This document shows, in pieces, positions 14,128 through 25,200 of a stretch of DNA of 64,000 bases (positions are counted from its first letter, which is position 1; every line of letters begins with the position of its first letter). A model generated the notes under the pieces. It was given only the letters and a program-made list of their open reading frames with translations, was not told where the DNA came from and did no database searches. Source of the DNA: Macrostomum hystrix (lineage: Eukaryota > Platyhelminthes > Macrostomidae); the NCBI GenBank assembly GCA_950097015.1, contig CATNEN010000029.1, positions 4,359,501 through 4,423,500 on the forward strand, read 5' to 3'. A program made the position numbers and the translations under genes.

Positions 14128-14545
14128 TTAGGACTGGGGTAGATGGACTGGGGTAGATGGACTGGGGTAGATGGACTGGGGTAGATGGACTGGGGTAGAT
14201 GGACTGGGGTAGATGGACTGGGGTAGAGGGATTGGGGTAGAGGGATTGGGGTAGAGGGATTGGGGTAGATGGACTGGGGTAGATGGACTGGGGCAGATGG
14301 ACTGGTGTAGATGGACTGGGGTAGAGGGATTGGGGTAGAGGGATTGGGGTAGAGGGATTGGGGTAGAGGGATTGGGGTAGAGGGATTGGGGTAGAGGGAT
14401 TGGGGTAGAGGGATTGGGGTAGAGGGATTGGGGTAGAGGGATTGGGGTAGAGGGATTGGGGTAGAGGGATTGGGGTAGAGGGATTGGGGTAGAGGGATTG
14501 GGGTAGAGGGATTGGGGTAATGGGATTGGTGCAGAGAGAGGGTAA
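14128..14545. repeat. 14-bp minisatellite
   Basis: About 30 copies of a 14-bp unit in two versions, GGGGTAGAGGGATT and GGGGTAGATGGACT, grouped in blocks rather than mixed. The G-rich strand is +. The long - strand open frame across it is a repeat artefact. Confidence 0.95.
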
Positions 14546-14549
14546 TATA

Positions 14550-15100
14550 GGTAAATCATCCCAGGAAGATAATTAATATCGCATTAAGCCAGTTCCCCAT
14601 CCCCCAGTTAAAGCACGAAAATGCATGCAACTACAGAAGAACAGATCAACAAAGCAGCCAGTTCTGCAGGGCAGCTGTTTTGAATGACCTCGCCAGTCGC
14701 TTTTTGGCCAACATCCCCCTAGAGAAGCTGCAGACCCCTTTTAGGAGCATGGCTGAGGATGAAAGAAAGGAGCAAAAGCGACACATGTAACAATAGACTC
14801 GAATCTTTCTTTTGAGCTAGAAACAAACAGCAGGCAACTCAAAGATTGCTTCGCCGTGGACTCAGAAGTCGTCGGAATCAAGAGCTGCTCGCCTGTAGCA
14901 GGGCAGCGGGGAGGAGGTGGGTTGGGGGCCAGCTGATGCTCTGCAGGCCAATTAGTGAAATCTAAGTGAGAAAGAAACTGGACTCAAAAGACGTACGAGC
15001 TATGTGAGCACAATTCTGTAGTTGAAGCTTGCGTCAGCACCGATCGGCAAGAGAAATTGCATGTAGAGAAATTTTTTATCTTGTTAGTCAGAACAGAGTA
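14550..15100. other. unique intergenic sequence
   Basis: Moderate-GC sequence between arrays, with no extended reading frame, RNA-gene signature or recognised mobile element. Confidence 0.4.
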
Positions 15101-15109
15101 GAAATCAAG

Positions 15110-15380
15110 TAGATGGACTAGAAATAGTGATGGGGTGGAAAGAAGGATGGAGTAGAAAGAAGGATGAGGGTAGAAAGTATTATGCAGTAAAAGGATGGAG
15201 AAGTAAAAGGATTAGGGTAGAAAGAAGGATTAGGGTAGAAAGAAGGATTAGGGTAGAAAGAAGGATTAGGGTTGAAAGAATGATGGAGTAGAAAAAAGAT
15301 GGAGTGGAAATAAGGACGGAGTAGAAAAACGGATGGGGGTAGAAAATAACGAGAAGGGTAGGATAAAAATATGGGTAGAA
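15110..15380. repeat. short degenerate 18-bp minisatellite
   Basis: Units of AGGGTAGAAAGAAGGATT (18 bp) are regular at about 15200-15270 and decay on both sides into GGAGTAGAAAG-like units. Each regular unit contains TTAGGG on +. Confidence 0.85.
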
Positions 15381-15530
15381 GGCGTGGGTTAGTATGATCC
15401 TCAGAAAGCGGAGCGGTAGAGAAATTGGGTGTGTAGAATTTGGCGTGAGTGGAGTGAAACCAAATAGCAAGTTAATGTGGATTATTTTCATCAATTTATC
15501 CTATTCTCTTCGGATCTCTCATCCGCTTCC

Positions 15531-15641
15531 GGAAGTGACGAACCGAATGCCTTCATACACGCAAACCAAATACAGTACACAGTTTCTGCCCCAACAGGCG
15601 GTATATGCAGAGCTGGAAATTTCACAGGAACTCCTCTTGAT
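15531..15641 (+). CDS. possible isolated internal exon, function unknown
   Basis: A pyrimidine-rich stretch ending GGAAG is followed by about 110 nt of GC-balanced sequence open in two frames, up to a donor-like GTCAGT. In one frame it contains AVYAEL, which fits the ITIM/immune-receptor tail pattern (V/I-x-Y-x-x-L). In the other it reads through TVSAPTGGICRAGNFTGTPL. No partner exon or family is recognised, and a chance open frame is quite possible. Confidence 0.2.
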
Positions 15642-15738
15642 GTCAGTAAAAATTCTTAATTGCTGTCCTCCGGTAGAGCAGGGCTGGCTTGTGCGTAGAT
15701 TATTTTGAAATTTAAAAAGCTCTCTTTTCAAACACAAA

Positions 15739-16115
15739 GTGGAGAAGTCGAGAGTAGAATGTGAGAAGTCGAGAGTAGAATGTGAGAAGTCGAGAGTAGA
15801 ATGTGAGAAGTCGAGAGTAGAATGTGAGAAGGCGAGAGTAGAATGTGAGAAGTCGAGAGTAGAATGTGAGAAGTCGAGAGTAGAATGTGAGAAGTCGAGA
15901 GTAGAATGTGAGAAGTCGATAGTAGAATGTGAGAAGTCGAGAGTAGAATGTGAGAAGGCGAGAGTAGAATGTGAGAAGTCGAGAGTAGAATGTGAGAAGG
16001 CGAGAGTAGAATGTGAGAAGTCGAGAGTAAAATGTGAGAAGGCAAGAGTAGAATGTGAGAAGGCGAGAGTAGAATGTGAGAAGGCAAGATTAGAATGTGA
16101 GAATACGAGAATAGA
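15739..16115. repeat. 21-bp minisatellite
   Basis: About 18 copies of a 21-bp unit (GAGAAGTCGAGAGTAGAATG plus T), with GTCGAG replaced by GGCGAG or GGCAAG toward the right end. The period is divisible by three, so both strands stay open; these frames are not genes. Confidence 0.95.
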
Positions 16116-16119
16116 AAAT

Positions 16120-16975
16120 AACTTTAAAAATATTAAAATTTTTCATTGCTTAATGAATGTAGTACATGATAATCTATAAAAAAGAAATGAATATATCTAT
16201 AATTGATACACATACTATTAGTAGTTTATTAGGAAGTTCTGTTAAATTTACAGATAAATTATAAAAATTTGATCGAGGAATACTCGTCGTATTTGTAAAT
16301 ATTTGTTCGCTGACGAATATATGGACAACGGATCCCATGCGGAAATTATTATTATGGGGATTCAGTTTGACACTGTCTATGGCCAAACTCTCTAAAGATC
16401 ATTAATGTCTTTGGCCGAAGCCGTAGACTTTTCCAAGTTGCGAAAACACCCGATGAAACACAAGCAGTCATCGTTTTGTCTATGGCCCATAAGTAAATAG
16501 AATAATATGAATAATATGTTTTTACCCTCGCTCTTGTCTGCTTCTTACAGATGTCTATGGTTAAAAAAGTGTGGCCAAAGAAAACAACGGAGTCCCTAAG
16601 GCAAACCTGAAGAGCAGCTGAAGATAAAAAAGCAACGCAATTAGCAAGGCGGAAAAAAACACGAAAGAGACGCAGGTGAAACTGTCACTTTCGCGTGGGG
16701 GCTTTCTGATGGCGCACTGCCAGTAATTACAGACCACTGCAGCAGCAGCAGTAGCAGCAGAAGCAGCAGCAGCAGCAGCAGCACCTGATGTCGGGATAGT
16801 TAAAAAGCGCGGCAATCATCTGAAGAGATAAACGTTCACAGCACGAGCAGACTAGCCCATATTCCTATCTTTTGCTCAACAGGAGCAGCAAAGCAGAAAT
16901 ATCCGGAATGACAGATCATTCCTGTCCGACAGTTGCTTGAAGCAGCGCGCGAAAAGTTTGACGATGGATTCCAGT
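16120..16975. other. unique intergenic sequence with a short CAG run
   Basis: No gene recognised. A CAG-rich stretch at about 16738-16783 gives poly-Ala and poly-Ser open frames that lack exon context. Confidence 0.4.
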
Positions 16976-16984
16976 GCAATGTTT

Positions 16985-19900
16985 ATCTAGAAATATCATT
17001 CTGAATCTGGGAATCTGGGAAAGTGTCATTCAGAATCAAACAAAGAATCATTCAGAATCTTCGAAAGTGTCATTCAGAATCTTCGAAAGTGTCATTCAGA
17101 AGCTGAGAAAGTGTCATTCAGAAGCTGAGAAAGTGTCATTCATAAGCTGAGAAAGTGTCATTCAGAAGCTGAGAAAGTGTCATTCATAAGCTGAGAAAGT
17201 GACATTCAGAAGCTGAGACAGTGTCATTCAGAAGCTGAGAAAGTGTCATTCATAAGCTGAGAAAGTGACATTCAGAAGATGAGAAAGTGACATTCAGAAG
17301 CTGAGAAAGTGACATTCAGAAGCTGAGAAAGTGACATTCAGAAGCTGAGAAAGTGACATTCAGAAGCTGAGAAAGTGACATTCAGAAGCTGAGAAAGTGA
17401 CATTCAGAAGCTGAGAAAGTGACATTCATAAGCTGAGAAAGTGTCATTCAGAATCTTTGAAAGTGTCATTCAGAATCTTGGAAAGTGTCATTCAGAATCT
17501 TGTAAAGTGTCATTCAGAATCTTTGAAAGTGTTATTCAGAATCTGGAAGGTGTCATTCAGAATCTGGGAAAGTGTCATTCAGAATCTGGAAGGTGTCATT
17601 CAGAATCTGGGAAATGTCATTCAGAATCTTTGAAAGTGTCATTCAAAATCTGGAAGGTGTCATTCAGAATCTGGGAAAGTGTCATTCAGAATCTTTGAAA
17701 GTGTCATTTAGAATCTGGAAGGTGTCATTCAGAATCAAACAAAGAATCATTCAGAATCTTCGAAAGTGTCATTCAGAAGCTGAGAAAGTGTCATTCATAA
17801 GCTGAGAAAGTGTCATTCAGAAGCTGAGAAAGTGTCATTCAGAAGCTGAGAAAGTGTCATTCATAAGCTGAGAAAGTGACACTCAGAAGCTGAGAAAGTG
17901 TCATTCATAAGCTGAGAAAGTGACATTCAGAAGCTGAGAAAGTGACATTCAGAAGCTGAGAAAGTGACATTCAGAAGCTGAGAAAGTGTCATTCATAAGC
18001 TGAGAAAGTGACATTCAGAAGCTGAGAATGTGACATTCAGAAGCTGAGAAAGTGACATTCAGAAGCTGAGAAAGTGACATTCAGAAGCTGAGAAAGTGAC
18101 ATTCAGAAGCTGAGAAAGTGACTTTCATAAGCTGAGAAAGTGTCATTCAGAATCTTTGAAAGTGTCATTCAGAATCTTGGAAAGTGTCATTCAGAATCTT
18201 GGAAAGTGTCATTCAGAATCTTTGAAAGTTTCATTCAGAATCTTGGAAAGTGTCATTCAGAATCTTTGAAAGTGTCATTCAGAATATGGAAGGTGTCATT
18301 CAGAATCTGGAAAATCTCATTCAGAATCTTTGAAAGTGTCATTCAGAATCTTGTAAAGTGTCATTCAGAATCTTGGAAAGTGTCATTCAGAATCTTTGAA
18401 AGTGTTATTCAGAATCTGGAAGGTGTCATTCAGAATCTAGAAAATGTCATTCAGAATCTTTGAAAGTATCATTCAAAATCTGGAAGGTGTCATTCAGAAT
18501 CTGGGAAAGTGTCATGCAGAATCTGGAAGGTGTCATTCAGAATCTTTGAAAGTGTTATTCAGAATCTGGAAGGTGTCATTCAGAATCTGGGAAAGTGTCA
18601 TTCAGAATCTGGAAGGTGTCATTCAGAATCTGGGAAATGTCATTCAGAATCTTTGAAAGTGTCATTCAAAATCTGGAAGGTGTCATTCAGAATCTTTGAA
18701 AGTGTCATTTAGAATCTGGAAGGTGTCATTCAGAATCAAACAAAGAATCATTCAGAATCTTCGAAAGTGTCATTCAGAAGCTGAGAAAGTGTCATTCATA
18801 AGCTGAGAAAGTGTCATTCAGAAGCTGAGAAAGTGTCATTCAGAAGCTGAGAAAGTGTCATTCATAAGCTGAGAAAGTGACACTCAGAAGCTGAGAAAGT
18901 GTCATTCATAAGCTGAGAAAGTGACATTCAGAAGCTGAGAAAGTGACATTCAGAAGCTGAGAAAGTGACATTCAGAAGCTGAGAAAGTGACATTCAGAAG
19001 CTGAGAAAGTGACATTCAGAAGCTGAGAAAGTGTCATTCATAAGCTGAGAAAGTGACATTCAGAAGCTGAGAAAGTGACATTCAGAAGCTGAGAAAGTGA
19101 CATTCAGAAGCTGAGAAAGTGACATTCAGAAGCTGAGAAAGTGACATTCAGAAGCTGAGAAAGTGACTTTCATAAGCTGAGAAAGTGTCATTCAGAATCT
19201 TTGAAAGTGTCATTCAGAATCTTGGAAAGTGTCATTCAGAATCTTGTAAAGTGTCATTCAGAATCTTTGAAAGTTTCATTCAGAATCTTGGAAAGTGTCA
19301 TTCAGAATATGGAAGGTGTCATTCAGAATCTGGAAAATCTCATTCAGAATCTTTGAAAGTGTCATTCAGAATCTTGTAAAGTGTCATTCAGAATCTTGGA
19401 AAGTGTCATTCAGAATCTTTGAAAGTGTTATTCAGAATCTGGAAGGTGTCATTCAGAATCTGGGAAAGTGTCATGCAGAATCTGGAAGGTGTCATTCAGA
19501 ATCTTTGAAAGTGTCATTCAGAATCTTTGAAAGTGTCATTCAGAATCTTTGAAAGTGTCATTCAGAATCTGGGAAAGTGTCATGCAGAATCTGGAAGGTG
19601 TCATTCAGAATCTTTGAAAGTGTCATTCAGAATCTTTGAAAGTGTCATTCAGAATCTTTGAAAGTGTCATTCAGAATCAAACAAAGAATCATTCAGAATC
19701 TTCGAAAGTGTCATTCAGAAGCTGAGAAAGTGTCATTCATAAGCTGAGAAAGTGACATTCAGAAGCTGAGAAAGTGTCATTCATAAGCTGAGAAAGTGAC
19801 ATTCAGAAGCTGAGAAAGTGACATTCAGAAGCTGAGAAAGTGACATTTAGAAGCTGAGAATGTGACATTCAGAAGCTGAGAAAGTGACATTTAGAAGCTG

Positions 19901-20695
19901 AGAATGTGACATTCAGAAGCTGAGAAAGTGACATTTAGAAGCTGAGAAAGTGACATTCAGAATCTTTGAAAGTGTCATTCAGAATCTTGGAAAGTGTCAT
20001 TCAGAATCTTGGAAAGTGTCATTCATAATCTTTGAAAGTGTCATTCAGAATCTGGAAGGTGTCATTCAGAATCTTGGAAAATGTCATTCAGAATATGGAA
20101 GGTGTCATTCAGAATATGGAAAGTGTCATTCAGAATCTTAGAAAATGTCATTCAGAATCTTGGAAAGTGTCATTCAGAATCTTGGAAAGTGTCATTTAGA
20201 ATCTTGGAAAATGTCATTCAGAATCTTGGAAAGTGTCATTCAGAATCTTGGAAAGTGTCATTCAGAATCCGGGAAGGTGTCATTCATAATCTTCGAAAGT
20301 GTCATTTAGAATCTGGAAGGTGTCATTCAGAATCTTGGAAAGTGTCACTCAGAATCTTGGAAAGTGTCATTCAGAATCTTGGAAAATGTCATTCAGAATC
20401 TTGGAAAGTGTCATTCAGAATCTTTGAAAGTGTCATTCAGAATCTGGAAGGTGTCATTCAGAATCTTGGAAAATGTCATTCAGAATATGGAAGGTGTCAT
20501 TCAGAATCTTGGAAAATGTCATTCAGAATCTTGGAAAGTGTCATTCAGAATCTTGGAAAATGTCATTCAGAATCTTGGAAAGTGTCATTCAGAATCTTGT
20601 AAAGTGTCATTTAGAATCTTGGAAAATGTCATTCAGAATCTTGGAAAATGTCATTCAGAATCTTGGAAAGTGTCATTCAGAATCTTGAAAAAAGT
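16985..20695. repeat. 22-bp minisatellite, two monomer classes, higher-order repeats
   Basis: About 165 copies of a 22-bp unit sharing the core AAAGTGTCATTCAGAA. One class continues GCTGAG, the other TCTTTG, TCTTGG or TCTGGAA. The classes occur in alternating blocks. A marker unit containing AATCAAACAAAGAATC recurs near 17035, 17735, 18735 and 19675, and each copy is followed by TCTTCG and then GCTGAG blocks, so the array carries a higher-order unit of roughly 0.7-1.0 kb. The open frames across it are artefacts. Confidence 0.96.
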
Positions 20696-20699
20696 CAGC

Positions 20700-21470
20700 T
20701 AGATATTTTTTATGTGTCTGATGAATTCTGGAAACAAATTTAACACATAGTTTGTGTCTTCACTGGCTATACAGTGTCCGGAGTGTATTTGTCCCAAAAG
20801 TGCTTGACCCATTTAGTTACAAGTGTTTAAATATAGTCATAGTTAGTGTGGAAGTGAGCAGTGGGTGAATATCACTAGCGTCTGACACGCGGGACTCAGA
20901 TTTCGTCGGATGCTCAAAAAATGTCGAATGACAATTCGCAAGCTTTGGATGCGCCCCGTTGGCTACAAAAACCGCTGCAGCCTACAACCCCATTACCCCC
21001 TCCCCCCAGCCTCATATCCTCATCCTCCGCCCTGCTCCTCAAATTACTCGCTTCCTGTTCCGCTAAAAAATGAGCGAAAAATGAACAAAAACACATAGAA
21101 GAAATGCTGCCTGTTGGGAGAGAGGAAAAGAGATGGGAAGAGAGAGAGGGGAGATAGGGTAATTATGCCCCTGGCAGAGGGGCGACAATTATCCCTCCCT
21201 AGCCTCCCTATCCCCGCCATCTAGCAGAACTCCCGTCTGCTTTGCAAGCCTTCACTATCCTGAGCTGCCCGACCGGCCCCCTGTTCGAGCACTGAGCAAC
21301 CTGGACTGGCTGTGCTATCAGCTGTAGCTCGCATCAGCAAAAAAATGCTATTCAATGTTAAAAATGTAAAGAAATTCGTTCAGAACTTTTGAATACTCGA
21401 CTAACGTTAGATTTTATTTTCTATAATACTTTCCCTTGAAAGAATTATCAGATTTGTGGTCGAAAGCCTC
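20700..21470. other. unique sequence; one 50-codon open frame at 20921-21073
   Basis: Between two related arrays. An ATG at 20921 opens a 50-codon frame (begins MSNDNSQALDAPRWLQ, then Pro- and Ser-rich, ends AKK). A preceding A-run gives a tolerable start context. It could be a first exon or a chance frame; no family is recognised. The rest is purine-rich non-coding sequence. Confidence 0.25.
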
Positions 21471-21474
21471 ATTC

Positions 21475-22035
21475 GGTATTCTAGGAAAGTGTCATTTGGA
21501 ATTCTAGGAAAGTGTCATTCGGAATTCTAAGAAAGTGTCATTCGGAGTTCTAAGAAAGTCTCATTCGGAATTCTAGGAAAGTGTCATTCGGAATTCTAGG
21601 AAAGTGTCATTCGGAGTTCTAAGAAAATGTCATTCGGAATTCTAGGAAAGTGTCGTTCGGAATTCTAAGAAAGTGTCATTCGGAATTCTAAGAAGTGCCA
21701 TTCAAAACTCTAAGAAGTGCCATTCAAAATTCTAAGAAAGTGTTACTTGGAATTTTAAGAAAGCGTCATTCGGAATTCTTGGAAAGTGTCTGTTGGAATT
21801 TTAGGAAAGTGTCTGTTGGAATTCTTGGAAAGTGTCTGTTGGAATTTTAGGAAAGTGTCTGTTGGAATTTTAGGAAAGTGTCTGTTGGAATTTAAGGAAA
21901 GTGTCTGTTGGAATTTTAGGAAAGTGTCTGTTGGAATTTTTGGAAAGTGTCTGTTGGAATTCAAAGAAATTCTCATTCGGAATTCGTGGAAAAGTCTTTT
22001 TTATCTAAGAAAGTGTCATTCGTAATTCAAGAATT
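21475..22035. repeat. 23-bp minisatellite related to the 17-20.7 kb array
   Basis: About 24 copies of a 23-bp unit with core GGAAAGTGTCATTCGGAAT. The right half changes TCATTC to TCTGTT and is more homogeneous. It shares GAAAGTGTCATTC with the array that ends 0.8 kb earlier, so both probably derive from one ancestor. Confidence 0.93.
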
Positions 22036-22490
22036 CGAGACAAACTAAATCGAAAATAATTTAACGGTTTAGTTTTTAACAAAATTTTCTCAAATTAAAA
22101 AAGCGAACGGTTTCGCCAGAATAAATTCTTGGTAATAATGTTACAATTTTATTTGTTATCATCGAAGCAAACTTAAATGCACAACAAGGTTAAGTGGGGA
22201 AAATCGGAAAAATGGTATCGCTTGCTGGAATTGAAAAATATGAAGTAGTTTATTTGCGCAAAAATATTTATTTATTAACAACATAACACAAAGTGGAAAT
22301 ATACAAAACGCTCATCGTTCGTTCTACTATAAGTAGAGAGTCGTAGAACCGGGCAATATTTTAGTGACTGTTATCTTTCGTAAGCGCCAACTAATCCTGT
22401 CGAAAATAAATTATTTGCATAGCTTAGTATTTTCAGTAGCTTGAAGCGTTTATTACGCTAAATGAGAGATTATCTATAAAAAAGCTGACT
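22036..22490 (-). other. DCLK 3' flank with poly(A) signal
   Basis: AT-rich sequence downstream of the DCLK stop. AATAAA on the - strand at 22454-22449 lies 37 nt past the stop and could end a very short 3' UTR. More distal sites are possible. Confidence 0.4.
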
Positions 22491-22729
22491 CTAAGTGACA
22501 GTGCCATAGAGACTGGAGGCCTTCAGCTGGCCGAATTCTTCGATTGCCGCAGCGGCCTCCGCTGTGAGCTCTTCGCGGCGGCGCGCCTGTTCGTCCTTCA
22601 AACCGTCAGCCGGCTGCTGACGCTGGGAGCCGCCGCGCGAGATTACCCAGGCGTGGCAAAGTACATCGATGGCTGTTAGCCGGGCTGATTTGTCCACCAC
22701 TAGCAGCCGGTCAATCAGATCTTTGGCGT
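22491..22729 (-). CDS. Dclk: DCLK exon 6: end of kinase domain and C-terminal tail
   Basis: Encodes [20 protein letters not shown] and the HAWV end of the kinase fold. A charged 50-residue tail follows, ending GTVT and a TAG stop. Confidence 0.92.
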
Positions 22730-25168
22730 CTGGCCAAATGATAACAATGGAATATTATTTGGGGAGTATTGGGCGACCTTGACCTTGAGTGAATATGAGT
22801 GACCTTGAGTGATCATGAGTGGCATTGAGTGAATATGAGTGACCTTGAGTGATCATGAGTGGCATTGAGTGAATATGAGTGACCTTGAGTGACTATATGA
22901 GTGACCATGAGGGTATATGAGTCACCTTGAGTGGATATTAGTGACCTTGAGAGAATATGAGTGACCATGAGTGAATATGAGTGACCTTGAGTGAATATGA
23001 GTGACCTTAAGTGACCTCGAGTGAATATGAGTGACCTCGAGTGACTATATGAGTGACCTTGAGGGTATATGAGTGACTTTGAGTGAATATTAGTGACCTT
23101 GAGTGACCTTGAGGGTATATGAGTGACCTTGAGGGTACTCATATACCTCCCATATATTATCTCTAATACTGGCATGAGTGACCTTGAGTGAATATGAGTG
23201 ACCTTGAGTGAATATGAGTGACCTTGAGTGAATATGAGTGACCTTGAGTGACCTTGAGTGAATATGAGTGACCTTGAGTGAATATGAGTGACCTTGAGTG
23301 AATATGAGTGACCTTGAGTGAATATGAGTGACCTTGAGTGAATATGAGTGACCTTGAGTGAATATGAGTGACCTTAAGTGAACCTGAGAGTGGTCTCATG
23401 AGAAACTGGGTTGAGTTAATATTGAGTTAATCAGATCGAGTGACCAGAGAATAAAAGCGAATGACATTAAGTGATTCTGAGAGAAAATATAGTGTAAAAA
23501 GAATCTAAAAGAAAAACTAATTCAGATTTACTTTTGAATGAATCAACTAAATTTGAGTGATTCCGCATGACCTTGAGGGAACCCGATCGACTTATAGCGT
23601 GTGACATTGACCGACAAATCAGACAAAAAACTAATAACTGAATCGCTTAAAGTGCAGACAAATACCATATGAGGATTACTCACGCGCAGACACGTGATCC
23701 CAGTAGGGGCTGAGGTACTCAAAGTCGCCAGTCTTGATTAACTGGAATAGTTCGGACTGCCGTCTGTCGCGACTGCGAAACGGCGGGAAGCCGCACAGCA
23801 GAATGTAGGCGATGACGCCGAGTGCCCACAGATCCACTTCCAGGCCGTAGCCTGTGGAATAGTTCGCGACAATAGCACTTGATTTATGCACTCGTATGCT
23901 CTAGAGAGGGAAACACGCTAGCATCTAGAGGCAACCCACTAATATCTAGAGGCAACCTTCTAGTCTCTAGAGGCAACCCTCTAGTATCTAAAGGCAACCC
24001 ACTAGTATCTAAAGGCAACCCACTAGTACCTAGAGCCAACCTACTAGCGTATAAAGCCAACCTATTAGCTAGCATCTTGAGGCAACCCACAAGTGTCTAG
24101 AGGCAACCCACTAGTCTCTAGAGGCAACCCACAAGTGTCTAGAGGCAACCCACTAGTCTCTAGAGGCAACCCACAAGTGTCTAGAGGCAACCCACTAGTC
24201 TCTAGAGGCAACCCGCTAGTCTCTAGAGGCAACCCACTAGTATCTAAAGGCAACCCACTAGTCTCTAGAGGCAACCCACAAGTGTCTAGAGGCAACCCAC
24301 TAGTATCTAGAGGCAACTTACTGGCATATAAAGCCAACCTACTAGCTAGCATCTAAAGGCAACCCACAGGTGTCTTGAGGCAACCCACTAGTATCTAAAG
24401 GCAACCCACTAGTATCTAGAGGCAACCCACTAGTATCTAAAGGCAACCCACTAGTATCTAGAGGCAACCCACTAGTATCTAAAGGCAACCCACTAGTATC
24501 TAGAGGCAACCCGCTAGTCTCTAGAGGCAACCCACTAGTCTCTAGAGGCAACCCACTAGTCTCTAGAGGCAACCCACTAGTATCTAGAGGCAACCCACTA
24601 GTATCTAGAGGCAACCCACTAGTCTCTAGAGGCAACCCACTAGTCTCTAGAGGCAACCCACTAGTATCTAGAGGCAACCCACTAGTATCTAGAGGCAACC
24701 CACTAGTCTCTAGAGGCAACCCGCTAGTCTCTAGAGGCAACCCACTAGTCTCTAGAGGCAACCCACTAGTCTCTAGAGGCAACCCGCTAGTCTCTAGAGG
24801 CAACCCAATAGTCTCTAGAGGCAACCCACTAGTATCTAGAGCCAACCCGCTAGTCTCTAGAGGCAACCCAATAGTCTCTAGAGGCAACCCACTAGTATCT
24901 AGAGCCAACCCGCTAGTCTCTAGAGGCAACCCAATAGTCTCTAGAGGCAACCCACTAGTATCTAGAGCCAACCCAATAGTCTCTAGAGCCAACCCACTAG
25001 TCTCTAGAGGCGATCCATTAGTTTCTAGAGAAAAGTTGCGCCTCACTGAGGAGCATGTCAAATCACATCATGAACTGTTGCCAAAGTCCAAATGAGTGCG
25101 CAAAAAGAGAGCCGATCTAGCTTGTTGTCATTGACAACATGATGCTTAATTTACAGTTTTGAAGGATC

Positions 25169-25200
<32 letters not shown>

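Noticed and set aside
16985-20695. Resemblance to a CRISPR array (short regular repeats)
   Set aside because: Monomers are directly contiguous with no unique spacers, and the DNA is eukaryotic.
24342-25061. 239-codon - strand frame in DCLK intron 4
   Set aside because: A 21-bp repeat inside an intron flanked by well-defined kinase exons.
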